A stretch of 60,430 nucleotides of DNA from Acholeplasmatales bacterium. Lineage in GTDB: Bacteria; Bacillota_I; Bacilli_A; Acholeplasmatales; Anaeroplasmataceae. A program made the position numbers and the translations under genes. This document shows positions 9,203 to 18,333 of this stretch, one piece after another. The notes below the pieces were generated by a model that ran no database searches, was not told where the DNA came from, and saw only the letters and a list, made by a program, of their open reading frames with translations. The number at the start of each line of letters is the position of its first letter. The stretch's first letter is position 1. The stretch is from assembly GCA_017454375.1 (NCBI GenBank), contig JAFTDB010000021.1, positions 1-60,430 on the forward strand. The letters run 5' to 3'.

Positions 9203-9773
9203 TTAGGTTTCTCTCTGCTTCAGTATCTCTTAAATAATTAGGAACCAATAAATCAGGATTAACTACTTCCTCTTTAGCTTTTAATACTTCCTTATAATCA
9301 ACCTTGAATTCTTCATCAGTTACATCTTCTGTATACTGATATTTATTTATTTCTTCTAAATTATAGAAGCCTTCATTTAATACAAATTCATTTTTATTTG
9401 TATCATAAATTGAGGCAAAATAATTATCATGCTTAGCACTGATTCTAGATAATACTACACCCTTCTTGGAAGATGAGATTAGCTTTAATGTTGATACCTT
9501 GCATAATTTTAAATTAGGCATCATAGTAAACATCTTTCCAACTGTTACAGCCATTCTACATCCTGTGTAGCTACCAGGGCCAACGCCAACTACTACCTCA
9601 TTTAAATCATTAACATCTAGCTTAGAAGCCTTAAGACCATCCTCAATTGTTTTAACAATGTTTTTAGCATGATCATTTCTACCTTCTAAATAAGATTCAA
9701 ATACTAGCTTATCATCAGATACGATTGCGATATATAAAGTTTTTGTTGCTGAATCAATAATTAATGAATTCAT
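9186..9773 (-). CDS. tsaB: tRNA threonylcarbamoyladenosine biosynthesis protein TsaB
   Basis: Non-catalytic ASKHA partner of TsaD, needed for t6A formation. It starts with LIIDSATKTLYIAIVSDDKL and carries the typical GVGPGSYTGCRMAVTVGK block near residues 63-80. It is 195 aa, on the short side of the family (about 210-240), and the C-terminal part is divergent, as is common in small-genome Firmicutes. It overlaps tsaE by 4 bases and rimI by 17 bases, indicating translational coupling. Confidence 0.93.
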   Translation of the reverse strand: MNSLIIDSATKTLYIAIVSDDKLVFESYLEGRNDHAKNIVKTIEDGLKASKLDVNDLNEVVVGVGPGSYTGCRMAVTVGKMFTMMPNLKLCKVSTLKLISSSKKGVVLSRISAKHDNYFASIYDTNKNEFVLNEGFYNLEEINKYQYTEDVTDEEFKVDYKEVLKAKEEVVNPDLLVPNYLRDTEAERNLNDKKI

Positions 9774-10213
9774 CTTAAATCTCCTACGATCTCTTTATAT
9801 TTTGGAGTACATTCAATATTGATCTTTCTACTAGTCTCACCAGTGATTTCAATATTAACCTTAATAAACTCCTTTGGTAATATTTCTTCAACCTGATATG
9901 GCCATTCAATTAAGCATACACCATCAGTTTCGATATATTCCTCTAAATCATAATCATTATTTAATCCTTCTAAACGGTATAAATCTAAATGATATAATTT
10001 AGTATTTTCACCTTGATATTCTTTAACAATCGTAAATGTTGGAGAATTAATAATCTTCTTCACACCTAATGCTTTTCCAATACCCTTAGCCATGTGTGTT
10101 TTACCAGCACCTAAATCACCAGTGAATAACACAACATCGCCAGCCTTTAGCTTTAAACCAAGCTTATAAGCTAATTCGATTGTCTCATCTATATTGTTTG
10201 TGATAAATTCCAT
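9770..10213 (-). CDS. tsaE: tRNA threonylcarbamoyladenosine biosynthesis ATPase TsaE
   Basis: P-loop ATPase that recycles the TsaBD complex in t6A synthesis. Walker A is GDLGAGKT, followed by HMAKGIGKALGVKKIINSPTFTIV, HLDLYRL and LIEWPYQ, which are the TsaE hallmarks. I place the start at ATG 10213 (147 aa, the family norm) because GGAG stands just upstream. An in-frame extension to 10279 would run through the -10 region and has no homologous look. It is the first gene of the tsaE-tsaB-rimI-ybaK-tsaD run, behind a visible -10 element. Confidence 0.94.
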   Translation of the reverse strand: MEFITNNIDETIELAYKLGLKLKAGDVVLFTGDLGAGKTHMAKGIGKALGVKKIINSPTFTIVKEYQGENTKLYHLDLYRLEGLNNDYDLEEYIETDGVCLIEWPYQVEEILPKEFIKVNIEITGETSRKINIECTPKYKEIVGDLR

Positions 10214-10238
10214 TATCTCAACTCCAATCCGAGTTGTT

Positions 10239-10246
10239 ATTATATC
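10239..10246 (-). promoter_or_regulatory. extended -10 element of the tsaE operon promoter
   Basis: On the minus strand, TGA-TATAAT (TATAAT at 10244-10239) sits about 26 bases before the tsaE ATG. No good -35 is seen. The short leader contains AACTC...GAGTT, which overlaps the ribosome site and could fold weakly. Confidence 0.6.
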
Positions 10247-10302
10247 AAAAAATGTGGAATAAATAAAGTAATATATCATTTTTTAAATAATTTATTATTT
10301 AA

Positions 10303-10341
10303 TAAAAAAAGTAGGCTCATAGTTTTACACTATTGCCTACT
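10303..10341 (-). terminator. terminator of the alpha-galactoside operon
   Basis: On the minus strand AGTAGGC, then ATAGT/ACTAT inside, then GCCTACT and a T7 run, directly after galT. It also separates this operon from tsaE. Confidence 0.88.
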
Positions 10342-10358
10342 TATAATTAAGCTATATT

Positions 10359-11843
10359 TTATAATGTTTTTATGAATTTCTTGAAGTGTTCAATACCTTG
10401 ATTTGTTTGTTTAAATACACCACAACATTCAAGTATTTCACCAAATGTTTTACCAATTTCAGACTTTAATATTTCTTCTACATTTTCTTTAGTAAATGTA
10501 TATTTTTGTTTTAATTCGTTTACCCATTCAGCATGTTTAGATATTTTTTCATTATCGTTAACATCTTTTCCACTCACTAAATATTCGCTTAATAATGCGA
10601 TTTCTTCTTTTAATCTAGAAGGAAGTACTGCTAAACCCATTACCTCGATTAAGCCAATATTTTCTTTCTTTAAATGATGATATTCCTTATGAGGATGGAA
10701 TACACCAAGTGGATGTTCTTCAGTTGTGATATTGTTTCTTAGCACTAAATCAAGCTCATACTTAGTTGATTTACCAGATCTTGCGATAGGAGTGATTGTA
10801 TTATGTCTAACACCATCAGTGTAAGCATAGATTCCAACCTCTTCATCTGAATAGTTAATCCATGAATTTAGGATATGATCAGCTAGCTCTACTATTTCTT
10901 CTTTGTTATCAGATTTTAATCTAATAACTGAAAGTGGCCACTTTAATAGCTCACATGAAATATTATCATAGCCCTTAATCTTGAAATCATAAATAGATGG
11001 AGCCTTATCCATTGCGAACTCATATCTACCGCCTTGGAAATGCTCATGAGCTAGAATAGAGCCACCTACTATAGGGAGGTCAGCATTACTACCAACAAAA
11101 TAATGTGGTAGGAAATCAATAAAGTCTAATAGCTTATTGAAAGCTCCCTTATCAATAGCCATTGGATGATGCTCAGCTGATAATACTATACAATGCTCAT
11201 TATAGTATGAATATGGTGAATATTGCATAAAGAAATCATTACCACAAAGTGTAAGTGGAATTAATCTAATATTGGCTCTAGCTGGGTGATTTAATCTACC
11301 CTTATAGCCAACATTTTCTTTACATAAAAGACAAACAGGATAATTAGTTTTAGGCATATTCTTTTGCCTTTCAATATCCTTTGGATCCTTTTCAGGCTTA
11401 GATAAGTTAATAGTGATATCTAAGTCACCATAAGGTGTATTAGATTTCCATTTTAAATCCTTATCAACACGATATTTTCTAATGTAGTTTGTCTTTATTG
11501 AAAAATCATAGAAATAAGCTGTAGCCTCTTCTTTTGATATATCATAAAGAGAATAAAAATTATCAATTACATTAGATGGTCTATCTGTGAAGATAGACAT
11601 TAATTCAGTATCAAAAATATCTCTTGAAACCAAAGAGTCTTCACATAAATTATTTTCAATACCAAACTTAATAAAGCCATCTAGAATCTCTTCAAAAGAT
11701 AAATCTAATAATTTACCTTCCTTTAGCTCATCTAGGTGTAAAAAACATATTAATCTATTTTTAGTATATATTACGTCATCTTCAAAAATTAAGCCGTTTA
11801 AAACGGCATAATTTATTAAAGATTCAATCAAATCATAAATCAT
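10359..11843 (-). CDS. galT: UDP-glucose--hexose-1-phosphate uridylyltransferase (Firmicutes GalT type)
   Basis: Leloir pathway enzyme exchanging UMP between UDP-glucose and galactose-1-phosphate. The 494 aa length and the N-terminal MIYDLIESLINYAVLNGLI are those of the long GalT family of Firmicutes, not the 350-residue E. coli type. The catalytic His motif is seen as GGSILAHEHFQGGRYEFAM near residue 264. NYPVCLLCKENVGYKGR, NIRLIPL and HNTITPIAR are other family blocks. It overlaps the end of galK by 11 bases and is the last gene of the operon. galE is not in the window, so UDP-galactose recycling must be encoded elsewhere. Confidence 0.93.
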   Translation of the reverse strand: MIYDLIESLINYAVLNGLIFEDDVIYTKNRLICFLHLDELKEGKLLDLSFEEILDGFIKFGIENNLCEDSLVSRDIFDTELMSIFTDRPSNVIDNFYSLYDISKEEATAYFYDFSIKTNYIRKYRVDKDLKWKSNTPYGDLDITINLSKPEKDPKDIERQKNMPKTNYPVCLLCKENVGYKGRLNHPARANIRLIPLTLCGNDFFMQYSPYSYYNEHCIVLSAEHHPMAIDKGAFNKLLDFIDFLPHYFVGSNADLPIVGGSILAHEHFQGGRYEFAMDKAPSIYDFKIKGYDNISCELLKWPLSVIRLKSDNKEEIVELADHILNSWINYSDEEVGIYAYTDGVRHNTITPIARSGKSTKYELDLVLRNNITTEEHPLGVFHPHKEYHHLKKENIGLIEVMGLAVLPSRLKEEIALLSEYLVSGKDVNDNEKISKHAEWVNELKQKYTFTKENVEEILKSEIGKTFGEILECCGVFKQTNQGIEHFKKFIKTL

Positions 11844-12999
11844 AATTAGAATCCTTTTTTGGACCAGATACTATTTCTACTAGGAAGACCTCTGGTTCAA
11901 TATTTAATTTTTCAAAATAAGCTTTTTCAACATTTTGTTTAAATGTTTCAAATTCGTTTTTCTTGATGATTGCTATAGCACAGCCACCAAATCCAGCACC
12001 AGTCATTCTAGCACCGATTGCGCCGTACTTTTTAGCACATTCAACAATTGTATCAAGGTGAACTCCTGTTACCTCATAATCTTCCTTTAAAGATTTATGT
12101 GAAGCATCAAGAAGCTCTCCTAGCTTTTCAATTTGATTAGAGTCCAAAGCCTTAACAAATTCTTTAACTCTATTTTCTTCTGTTACTACATGCTTAACTC
12201 TTCTAAATATAACATCATCATTGATGATTTTTTCAATCTTATCTAAATCCTCAATCTTTAATTCACAAAGATTCTTGATACGATATTTATTACATAAGAC
12301 ATTGAATGCCTTTGTACATTCATCAACACGTTCATTATATTTAGATTCAACTAATTTACGTGGTTTATTAGTCTTCATTACAACTACTCTATATTCACCT
12401 AAATTTAGTGGATGGTAGCTGTATTCAAATTTAGCACAATCTAGTAACATTGCCATATTATCTAAGCCTAGTGAAATGGCAGCCTCATCCATAATTCCAC
12501 AGCGTAGACCACAGAATTCATTTTCACATTTTTGGGCTAATAAGGCGATTTTTTTGTTATCTAATCCTAGATTGAATAGGTCATTTAAAATATAACAAAT
12601 TAGATCTAGTAATGCTGCAGATGAAGATAAACCAGAGCCTACAGGGATTTGTGAAGAAACCATAATGTTTAAACCCTTATTGATTTTGAATCCTTGATTC
12701 ATAAGGATTTTAAACATGCCAAAAACATAGTTACCCCAATCATTTTCTTTTTTATAAGAAATTGATTTTAAAGATGCTTGTTTGATTCCTTTAATCTCTG
12801 TTGATGAGATAACAATCTTGTCATCGCTTCTTACTGATACAGCTGCATAAATATATTTAGATATGGCAGCTGGTAAAACATCTCCACCATTGTAATCAAT
12901 GTGTTCACCAATTAGATTAATTCTAGATGGTGCTTTATATAAATATTTAGGATTTTCAGAAAATGCTTTAACAAATTCTTCTTTTAAAAATTCTTTCAT
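11833..12999 (-). CDS. galK: galactokinase
   Basis: GHMP-family kinase that phosphorylates galactose at C1 with ATP. It has the galactokinase signature PSRINLIGEHIDYNGGDVLP near residues 24-43, the GHMP phosphate loop VGSGLSSSAALLD near residues 117-130, and motif 3 GARMTGAGFGGCAI near residue 340. The 388 aa length is normal. The stop codon is TGA and overlaps galT; this supports the standard stop-codon set. Its start shares one base with the stop of the upstream GT-B-like gene, so the whole operon is coupled. Confidence 0.96.
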   Translation of the reverse strand: MKEFLKEEFVKAFSENPKYLYKAPSRINLIGEHIDYNGGDVLPAAISKYIYAAVSVRSDDKIVISSTEIKGIKQASLKSISYKKENDWGNYVFGMFKILMNQGFKINKGLNIMVSSQIPVGSGLSSSAALLDLICYILNDLFNLGLDNKKIALLAQKCENEFCGLRCGIMDEAAISLGLDNMAMLLDCAKFEYSYHPLNLGEYRVVVMKTNKPRKLVESKYNERVDECTKAFNVLCNKYRIKNLCELKIEDLDKIEKIINDDVIFRRVKHVVTEENRVKEFVKALDSNQIEKLGELLDASHKSLKEDYEVTGVHLDTIVECAKKYGAIGARMTGAGFGGCAIAIIKKNEFETFKQNVEKAYFEKLNIEPEVFLVEIVSGPKKDSNYDL

Positions 13000-14435
13000 T
13001 ACTTTTTTAAACCTGCAGCTAATCTAACACATTCATATGCACCATCATAATGACCTTGTTTTTTAAGCTCATCAATTTGGTCACACATATGAGGAATAAT
13101 TTCTTTATCAGATATTAATCTATCTAACATTTCATTAATTGATTCTTTAGTTGGACATTCAAATGTAGAATCTCCATATTCTCTACCATTGATTGCACCA
13201 TAAACCTCATGACCACCGATATGACGCATGAATAGCTTTGGAATAGGATAATATGCAAGCTCAGATGGTTTAGTTACCAATAAATCACATACTGGCATTA
13301 ATAGGTTAGTTGAATATACTGCTTGGAAGATATCATTATTGCAGATTGCATAGATACCTGATGCTTCGCCATCTTTAATGCTAGATACGAACTTTTTGAA
13401 TTCATCATATTGATTGAAATAGTTAGTTGTCTTTATATCTTTAATATTTTGGCACATCTTTTCATAAACATGTTGGTGATCACCAAAGTTAATGAATAAT
13501 GCAACCTTATTTTGTTTTACATATGGAATTAAATGCTTAACCATAGCTAAGAACATATCAAAGCCAGCACCAGCTCCACCAACAGTCATTAAAATTCTTA
13601 GTGGCTTACCTGAAGCGATACGTGCTTTTCTTCTCTTGTTATCGTTTTCTAGATCAACTAAAAGCTCGTGGTCGATATAACAGCCAGTCATCTTTAATTC
13701 AGACTCTGGAAGACCGTTTAAAGGCTTTTTAGCGAAGCCATTAAGCATTTTATAGCCTAAGTATGCAAAAGGTGTTTGAACAGTGTGAATTGCACCTTCT
13801 GATAGGTGTAAACCCATTGGCCAGTTATCAGGAATTGCGTTAACTACATGAGTCATACCAGCATGTATTGCACCTTGGCTTGGCCATACGTGTGTAGCAA
13901 TATATGGAATATCCTTTGGAATATTTCTAAATATTGGAGTTAATAACTCACTGTTCTTTTGATCTACTGCATTATATGTAATCTTTTTGAAACCTTCAGA
14001 GTTTAATGGTTCCCAAACAATCTTATTGAATAATTTAGATTTTTGAGAAATTCTTGAAGCTGTAGAATACATGTCATTTTGATGTCTAATCATCTTAGAG
14101 CCTGTAGCATCAAAAGATGCTAGGTCTAACCAGTATGGCTTATAGCCTAATGCTTTAGCAGCTGATGCCATAGCAATACTGATTCTATAGTGACCAAAGC
14201 CCATACGGATATTACCAACGATTAGGGCATTATCCTCAAATTTTTGATTTTCATCAGCAAATACAATGTTTGATGCATCGATATAATCAAGAGTATCAAT
14301 TGGTTTGAAGCCAATCTTATAATCTTTATTAGAGTCATCACCAAATCTTTTTTGATATTTAGCTTTTGATTTATTTGCTTTCTTTATTGTTTTATTGTCA
14401 ATTGGATTGCCAAAAATTACGCTTGATTTATCCAT
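12999..14435 (-). CDS. GT-B-like protein of unknown function in the galactoside operon
   Basis: I do not recognise a named family with certainty. The 478 aa protein has no signal peptide or membrane segment. Near residue 73 there is a glycine/histidine loop VGNIRMGFGHYRISIAMA, like the G-x-G-H loop of GT28/MurG and MGDG-synthase type glycosyltransferases. Near residue 280 a second nucleotide-fold start, ILMTVGGAGAGFDMFLAM, leads into a second Rossmann-like half, and near residue 390 PSELAYYPIPKLFM resembles the sugar-nucleotide region of GT-B enzymes. It sits between alpha-galactosidase (8-base overlap) and galK (1-base overlap), so it should act on galactosides, galactose or a nucleotide-sugar. 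Glycosyltransferase or phosphorylase activity is inference. Confidence 0.6.
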   Translation of the reverse strand: MDKSSVIFGNPIDNKTIKKANKSKAKYQKRFGDDSNKDYKIGFKPIDTLDYIDASNIVFADENQKFEDNALIVGNIRMGFGHYRISIAMASAAKALGYKPYWLDLASFDATGSKMIRHQNDMYSTASRISQKSKLFNKIVWEPLNSEGFKKITYNAVDQKNSELLTPIFRNIPKDIPYIATHVWPSQGAIHAGMTHVVNAIPDNWPMGLHLSEGAIHTVQTPFAYLGYKMLNGFAKKPLNGLPESELKMTGCYIDHELLVDLENDNKRRKARIASGKPLRILMTVGGAGAGFDMFLAMVKHLIPYVKQNKVALFINFGDHQHVYEKMCQNIKDIKTTNYFNQYDEFKKFVSSIKDGEASGIYAICNNDIFQAVYSTNLLMPVCDLLVTKPSELAYYPIPKLFMRHIGGHEVYGAINGREYGDSTFECPTKESINEMLDRLISDKEIIPHMCDQIDELKKQGHYDGAYECVRLAAGLKK

Positions 14436-16041
14436 TAATTACACCTCTTCTAGTATCATATACAAACTTATATGATTTACCATTTAATTCATATTTTACT
14501 TCTATTGTACTGCCCAATTTTTTAAATTCTTTGTTTGTTGCATTATTATATAAATTTAATGCATAATCTAATTCTTTTTTCTTTTCTTCATCATAATTAG
14601 CAATGTTATCAGATGTCATTAAGACATTACCAAAAAGTGCATTGATTGTAATTAATGCATGTTTTTGTTCTTTTGATAAAGAAATGTTGTTATCACGAAG
14701 CAGGAATACGTCTGGATCATTACCAAAGAAACGGTCATTGAATAATGAACGATAGATTGTATTTTGAAGTGTTACCTTAGTAGAAATTCTTTCTCTATGG
14801 AACATCTTCATAAACCAAACATCATCAAATATTAATGAAACATCTGGTCCAACACGTAGATAATCAAAATTATTATATGAACTAATAACGTTAGCGCCAC
14901 AGCCTAAAATAATCTTATCGCCTAAGATTTCTCTTAAGAAATGATAGCATTCATTAGCATATTGTGCTCTTGTCATACCATTCTTTGGAATGATATGTGA
15001 TGCATATAAGAAATCTAATTTAAAGAAATCAAATCCCATATCAAGATAATACTCTAATGATTTTTTAATATAAGCTCTAGCATCAGGATTAGAATAATCT
15101 AATGCATAGAATCCACTCCAGTTGCCACCAGCCTTTAAATAGTTACCTTTTTTATCTTTAACAAATAATTCTTTATGATTTTTGAATAATTCACTTTCTT
15201 CTTCACCAGCATATGGAGCAAGCCAAATACCCGCCTTTAAGCCTTTAGCGTGAACCTTATCAACAATTGGCTTTAATCCATTAGGGAATTTAATTGGATC
15301 AATAGTTAGCCAATCACCAACCTTAGTTTCATATCCATCATCAATTTGGAATAAATTAAAACGATTATCTAATGCATCTAAATCCTCTAATATAATTTTT
15401 TCATTGATGTTTTGATAATAGTTATACCAAGATGTAAAGCCAAAGATTTTTTCTATATCTTTTTTAGGGAATGCCTCATTAAATGATTTTAAGCCTTCAG
15501 CATAATTATTGTAGAAGCAATAATCAAATATTACTACTTCCATTCCTGCCTTTAAAGCTAAGCCTTTAGTTTCAGAAATAAGCTTTAGCTTACCTTTACC
15601 TACACCTTTAATTAATTCAATAATTAAATAAGCGTTTTGATGATTTAGATTATAGATGAATGATTCACTTCTACCCTTGCTATAAAAAATATCATAGCCA
15701 TGTAGCTTATTCATTTTATATTTATAAAATGTCGCATCACCATATTTATCCATTGCATATAAATGGGAAATAATATGGGGACTTTTATAAATATTTCTTT
15801 CTCTTTTTACAAGCTTATTTTCAAATGAATCAGTCCATGATTGGTAACCATTTAAAAAATACACATCGTAATAATTGACGTCAAATTTGACGTCAATTAC
15901 TGCATTTCCTAAAGTTAAATCTTTTAAAACTTTAACCTTAACTATATGTCTATTACCTTCAACTGATTTTGAAAATTCTATATCATTATTATTTATTTTT
16001 GTTGAACGTTTTTTAGAATCAATATAGTAATTTAGCTTCAT
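14428..16041 (-). CDS. alpha-galactosidase, GH36 family, cytoplasmic
   Basis: Hydrolyses terminal alpha-1,6-galactose from raffinose-family sugars or melibiose. An N-terminal beta-sandwich is followed by the TIM barrel, with LFQIDDGYETKVGDW, the nucleophile Asp in FFKLDFLYASHI (near residue 342) and the acid/base Asp in YLRVGPDVSL (near residue 397). The 537 aa length is short for GH36 (often 700 or more), as in the compact GH36 subgroup. There is no signal peptide, so the substrate must be imported, presumably by the adjacent GPH transporter whose gene ends 1 base upstream. Specificity between melibiose, raffinose and host alpha-galactosides cannot be judged. Confidence 0.88.
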   Translation of the reverse strand: MKLNYYIDSKKRSTKINNNDIEFSKSVEGNRHIVKVKVLKDLTLGNAVIDVKFDVNYYDVYFLNGYQSWTDSFENKLVKRERNIYKSPHIISHLYAMDKYGDATFYKYKMNKLHGYDIFYSKGRSESFIYNLNHQNAYLIIELIKGVGKGKLKLISETKGLALKAGMEVVIFDYCFYNNYAEGLKSFNEAFPKKDIEKIFGFTSWYNYYQNINEKIILEDLDALDNRFNLFQIDDGYETKVGDWLTIDPIKFPNGLKPIVDKVHAKGLKAGIWLAPYAGEEESELFKNHKELFVKDKKGNYLKAGGNWSGFYALDYSNPDARAYIKKSLEYYLDMGFDFFKLDFLYASHIIPKNGMTRAQYANECYHFLREILGDKIILGCGANVISSYNNFDYLRVGPDVSLIFDDVWFMKMFHRERISTKVTLQNTIYRSLFNDRFFGNDPDVFLLRDNNISLSKEQKHALITINALFGNVLMTSDNIANYDEEKKKELDYALNLYNNATNKEFKKLGSTIEVKYELNGKSYKFVYDTRRGVING

Positions 16042-16042
16042 A

Positions 16043-17545
16043 TTATTTATCTTCTTTTTCTTCAGTTTTTTCTTCTTTTACACTTTCATATTTCATTTCG
16101 TTTAATGAAATAGTGTTCATTACTTGCTTTTCATTATAGAAGAATAGAATTACAGCACCTAAGATACAGAATGCCATAGCAACGATTGCAACGATTGCTA
16201 GACCTGTTTCTGTAGGAACGATATCATTACCTGTAGCGGCAGTAGTTGTTCCTAAGATTGCTAAAGATGTGAATAGTAACATAGCTGCAGATTGACCGAA
16301 CTTCATTGCGAAAGTACGTGCAGCAAAGAACATACCTTGACGGTTTTCACCAGTTGTAATAGCTTCTGCTTCAGCGATATCAGCAACGATTGATTGAGGA
16401 ATAACACCAAGAAGTGCCATTGGGAATGCAGCGATAACTACTACAGCAATACCAAATACATAGCTTAATGCGTTAGCTTCAGCTTGACCATTTAATACGA
16501 ATGAGCAAATAGCTGTAACAACATAAGCAAGTGCTAAGCCTAAGAATCCTAAGCATACTAGCTTCTTCTTACCATATTTCTTAACTAAGCCAGATACTAA
16601 TGGATAGAAACATGCAGATAATACTGTCATTGCACCCATGAATACCATTACTAAGCCTTCGCCTAAATGCATAGATACCTTTACGAAGAATGGTAAACCA
16701 GTTTGGAACATTGTTAAACCGATGAAATACATAATATCAGAACCAACGAATTTTCTAAATTCTCTGTTCTTGAATGTAGATGCTAGAGACTTGAACATAT
16801 TAGTCTTGTTAGGTTCAGCATCAACGAATTCTTTTTCATTTAATAAGAATGTTGGAATTAACATAGCAACTAAGCCAACAACAGCAAGTACGATGAATGG
16901 AACACGATAGCTCCATGCAAATGATAAGCCCATACCTCTAAGTGGTCCAGCTAATACGAATGGTAGATATGCAATCATAGTACCAGCAAAGAATGTTAAT
17001 GAAATTGCTGTTGAGATATACATTCTATCATCTTGTGTCTTACCAAATTCAGAAATTAATGCATTGTAAGGTGTACAATACATAGTCATGAATAAATAGA
17101 ATAAAATTAAAGAAATTAAAATCCAAGCAATGTTACCAGCATTTCCACCAGCATCATATGCACCAAATGGAGCACAGAATACTAATACAGTCATAACTGC
17201 AAATGGAATTGCGGCTATCTTCATGAATGGGAATCTTCTTCCTTTAGGATTTTTTGAATTATCAGATAGATTTGCAACAAGTGGATCTGTTACGGCATCA
17301 AAAATACGGCAAATAAATGTAATCAAGCCGATGATAGTTAAGAAACCACCAATTACTAGACCTGGGTGAATGTATTGCATTGCACCATTTTTGTTAATAT
17401 CATCTGCTGTAGGTAGATAGTATGTAACTAACCAAGCACTGATGATACCACCAAGTAATGACCAACCGAATTGGCCGATGGCAAATATCCACATCTGTTT
17501 TTTAGATAGACGTTTGCCTACTGCTTTTACTTCTACGTTTTCCAT
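16043..17545 (-). CDS. GPH-family (MelB-like) sugar:cation symporter
   Basis: Polytopic membrane protein, 500 aa, with about 12 hydrophobic segments and the MFS/GPH pattern. It starts GKRLSKKQMWIFAIGQFGWSL. The MelB-type loop FDAVTDPLVANLSDNSKNPKGRRFPFMKIA after TM2 carries the conserved Asp residues used for cation and sugar binding. A second conserved block is IADIAEAEAITTGENRQGMFFAARTFAMKFGQS near residue 395. The cytoplasmic C-terminus is charged (EEKTEEKEDK). Its position ahead of the GH36 gene makes an alpha-galactoside the likely substrate. The leader of the gene contains an inverted repeat. Confidence 0.9.
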   Translation of the reverse strand: MENVEVKAVGKRLSKKQMWIFAIGQFGWSLLGGIISAWLVTYYLPTADDINKNGAMQYIHPGLVIGGFLTIIGLITFICRIFDAVTDPLVANLSDNSKNPKGRRFPFMKIAAIPFAVMTVLVFCAPFGAYDAGGNAGNIAWILISLILFYLFMTMYCTPYNALISEFGKTQDDRMYISTAISLTFFAGTMIAYLPFVLAGPLRGMGLSFAWSYRVPFIVLAVVGLVAMLIPTFLLNEKEFVDAEPNKTNMFKSLASTFKNREFRKFVGSDIMYFIGLTMFQTGLPFFVKVSMHLGEGLVMVFMGAMTVLSACFYPLVSGLVKKYGKKKLVCLGFLGLALAYVVTAICSFVLNGQAEANALSYVFGIAVVVIAAFPMALLGVIPQSIVADIAEAEAITTGENRQGMFFAARTFAMKFGQSAAMLLFTSLAILGTTTAATGNDIVPTETGLAIVAIVAMAFCILGAVILFFYNEKQVMNTISLNEMKYESVKEEKTEEKEDK

Positions 17546-17562
17546 AAAAACTCTCTTTTTTT

Positions 17563-17587
17563 GGATATTATGTCTAATCTAATATCC
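17563..17587. promoter_or_regulatory. inverted repeat in the tetR-transporter gap
   Basis: GGATATTA (17563-17570) and TAATATCC (17580-17587) are perfect 8-base arms around TGTCTAATC. A related half motif on the other strand (AGTCTAACATAATCT) lies near 17615-17632. This may be an operator for the TetR protein or an RNA hairpin that modulates read-through into the transporter gene. No T-run follows on the minus strand, so it is not a clear terminator. Confidence 0.4.
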
Positions 17588-17629
17588 TTTTCTCCTCTTT
17601 TTTTAATACTTTTTTAGATTATGTTAGAC

Positions 17630-18238
17630 TCATAATCTTTTTAAATAATTTAATATAATATTTATTAAGCAAGATATTTCTCCACTTCTGTTAGATACTT
17701 TATCTTGTAATAAAACATCATTAACGACAGCTTTTTTCTTACAAAGCTCGATTAACGCATGAGTTGATGAAAAATAGAATAAATCTAGATTCTCTATTTC
17801 TCTAATACTTCCATCCTCTACTCCTTCTTTATATAGACCATCAAAAATCTTCTTGAATTTGTCTACACCATTTTCATAAATTTCAATGCTGTCTAATTTA
17901 TTTTCAATCATATATCCATCAAGTTCTGAAATAAATTTAAAGAATTCTGGGTGATGATTAAAAATTCTTAGATAATTGCTATAAAAAGACTTCATCTTCT
18001 CATAACCACTGCTCTTTGAATCATATGAACTATAGTCAATCAAAACTGTGTTCATAAGCTTCATAGCTACACCAAGTAGGATATTCTCTTTTTTAGAGAA
18101 ATAACGATACATTGTGGCTTCACCAATACCAGCTTGTTTAGCTATATCCTTAATTGTTACTTCGCTAATTGATGTGTTTAACATCATACCAGTAGCAACA
18201 TCAATGATATAGTTTAGCTTAACTTCTTTAATGCTCAT
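17630..18238 (-). CDS. TetR-family transcriptional regulator of the galactoside operon
   Basis: The N-terminal TetR helix-turn-helix is seen at about residues 20-50 (TSISEVTIKDIAKQAGIGEATMYRYFSKKENILLGV). The rest is an alpha-helical ligand and dimer domain; I see no specific subfamily. I choose ATG 18238 (202 aa) because AAAGGGG stands about 11 bases upstream and the helix-turn-helix then starts at the usual place. An in-frame ATG at 18316 is possible but lies upstream of the -10. It is the promoter-proximal gene of the alpha-galactoside operon, so it probably controls its own operon. The ligand is unknown; a TetR protein at this position is unusual, since LacI or AraC regulators are more common for GH36 genes. 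Confidence 0.82.
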   Translation of the reverse strand: MSIKEVKLNYIIDVATGMMLNTSISEVTIKDIAKQAGIGEATMYRYFSKKENILLGVAMKLMNTVLIDYSSYDSKSSGYEKMKSFYSNYLRIFNHHPEFFKFISELDGYMIENKLDSIEIYENGVDKFKKIFDGLYKEGVEDGSIREIENLDLFYFSSTHALIELCKKKAVVNDVLLQDKVSNRSGEISCLINIILNYLKRL

Positions 18239-18266
18239 ACTACATACAACCCCTTTCATAGTATTT

Positions 18267-18281
18267 GATAGATTTACTATC
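18267..18281. promoter_or_regulatory. palindromic operator candidate for the TetR regulator
   Basis: GATAG-ATTTA-CTATC is a perfect 5-base-arm palindrome located about 17-30 bases downstream of the predicted transcript start and just ahead of the tetR ribosome site. Size and place fit a TetR roadblock operator. Confidence 0.45.
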
Positions 18282-18304
18282 ATTTTGATATAATCACTAT
18301 CTAT

Positions 18305-18333
18305 ATAATAAACCACTTTAACTACAATGTCAA
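18305..18333 (-). promoter_or_regulatory. promoter of the alpha-galactoside operon
   Basis: On the minus strand TTGACA (18333-18328), a 17-base spacer, and TATTAT (18310-18305). This is one mismatch from the sigma-A consensus. It drives tetR and, with no clear terminator after it, the sugar genes. Confidence 0.8.

Noticed and set aside
10214..10279. 22-residue N-terminal extension of TsaE
   Set aside because: It overlaps the -10 element, and the ATG at 10213 has a ribosome site and gives the family length.
11833..11843. Possible use of the Mycoplasma code (TGA as Trp)
   Set aside because: galK ends in TGA at the expected family end, the only Trp tRNA seen reads CCA, and Trp codons in conserved positions are TGG.
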